Assembly: GCA_041645495.1 (NCBI GenBank) | Contig: JBAZPZ010000047.1 | Span: forward strand, 1 to 15,157 | From: 0-14-0-20-45-22 sp041645495 | GTDB lineage: Bacteria > Fidelibacterota > UBA2242 | Reading direction: 5' to 3' | DNA: 15,157 nt | Shown here: in pieces, positions 14,939 to 15,157 of the stretch | Layout of the letters: each line of letters begins with the position of its first letter | How positions within the stretch are numbered: position 1 is the stretch's first letter | The notes under the pieces: model-generated | Seen by the model: only the letters and a program-made list of their open reading frames with translations | Told to the model about the DNA's origin: nothing | The model's database searches: none | Position numbers and translations under genes: made by a program

Positions 14939-14973
14939 TTTACACCTAAAAATAAAATGACAAATAATTGGCG

Positions 14974-15157
14974 GTTTCAATCCTTAATCTGTTGGAATGC
15001 ACACTTCGACGGCGGACGTCGGTACGAAATTTGAGAGCGTTGTATTGGTTTCAATCCTTAATCTGTTGGAATGCACACTTCGACGATAATTTTTTATCCG
15101 CAGACTCCCGCAGAAGGACAGTTTCAATCCTTAATCTGTTGGAATGCACACTTCGAC
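14974..15157 (-). CRISPR. CRISPR array, trailer end (runs off right edge)
   Basis: Three identical 37-nt repeats lie at 14974-15010, 15048-15084 and 15121-15157, each starting GTTTCAATCC and ending CACTTCGAC on the plus strand. They flank two unrelated spacers, 15011-15047 (37 nt) and 15085-15120 (36 nt). On the minus strand the repeat ends in AAGGATTGAAAC; ATTGAAAC is the usual 8-nt crRNA 5' handle of type I-A/I-B and III systems. The array is therefore transcribed right to left, with its leader and any cas genes to the right of the window. Decayed repeats on the left agree with this being the trailer. The exact repeat edge could shift by one base, because both visible spacers begin with G. 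The subtype cannot be fixed without cas genes. Confidence 0.95.

Overview
The window is bacterial chromosomal DNA, densely coded, with moderate base composition and mostly Shine-Dalgarno-led genes. It ends in the decayed end of a CRISPR array. The organism cannot be named from sequence alone. Three traits fit a lineage of the Bacteroidetes/FCB type or a neighbouring candidate phylum better than Firmicutes. First, rplU and rpmA are directly adjacent with no prp-type gene between them, and bL27 has no cleavable N-terminal extension. Second, bL21 has a Pro/Ala/Glu-rich tail and RNase G has an acidic insert. Third, there is a NamZ-type muramidase. This placement is low-confidence inference.

Layout. 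Positions 1-2501 (minus strand) hold a secreted two-domain glycosidase (GH2-like N domain plus GH15-like catalytic barrel, cut by the window edge) and an O6-alkylguanine-DNA alkyltransferase with an extra N-terminal segment. Positions 2691-5358 (plus) hold a run of small cytoplasmic and membrane genes: a TPR protein, a nitrilase-superfamily amidohydrolase, a two-helix DUF4405-like membrane protein, an unrecognised 85-residue protein and an HD-domain hydrolase. Positions 5421-10240 (plus) hold a conserved translation and RNA-processing block: a radical SAM/DUF2344 fusion, RNase G, bL21 and bL27, closed by a terminator-like hairpin. Positions 10325-10666 hold an AhpD-like protein. Positions 10673-12221 (minus) hold the muramidase NamZ and a 2[4Fe-4S] ferredoxin. 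Positions 12427-14429 (plus) hold an MFS transporter resembling the MFSD1 (lysosomal dipeptide exporter) family and a VUT/YhhQ-type queuosine-precursor transporter.

From 14430 to the end there is no credible gene. This stretch holds a hairpin that could end the transporter operon, a 124-nt palindrome cluster (REP/MITE-like), two clear and one doubtful degenerate CRISPR repeats, and three intact 37-nt repeats with two spacers that run off the right edge. The repeat, read on the minus strand, ends in ATTGAAAC, the usual crRNA 5' handle. The array is therefore read right to left, its leader lies outside the window, and the decayed repeats sit at the trailer end as expected.

Working together: NamZ with the MFSD1-like transporter may take part in wall-fragment or peptide turnover (inference). 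RNase G, bL21, bL27 and the radical SAM protein form a housekeeping unit. No cas genes and no clearly new defence system are visible. The most unusual signals are the in-register decayed CRISPR repeats and the adjacent palindrome cluster.
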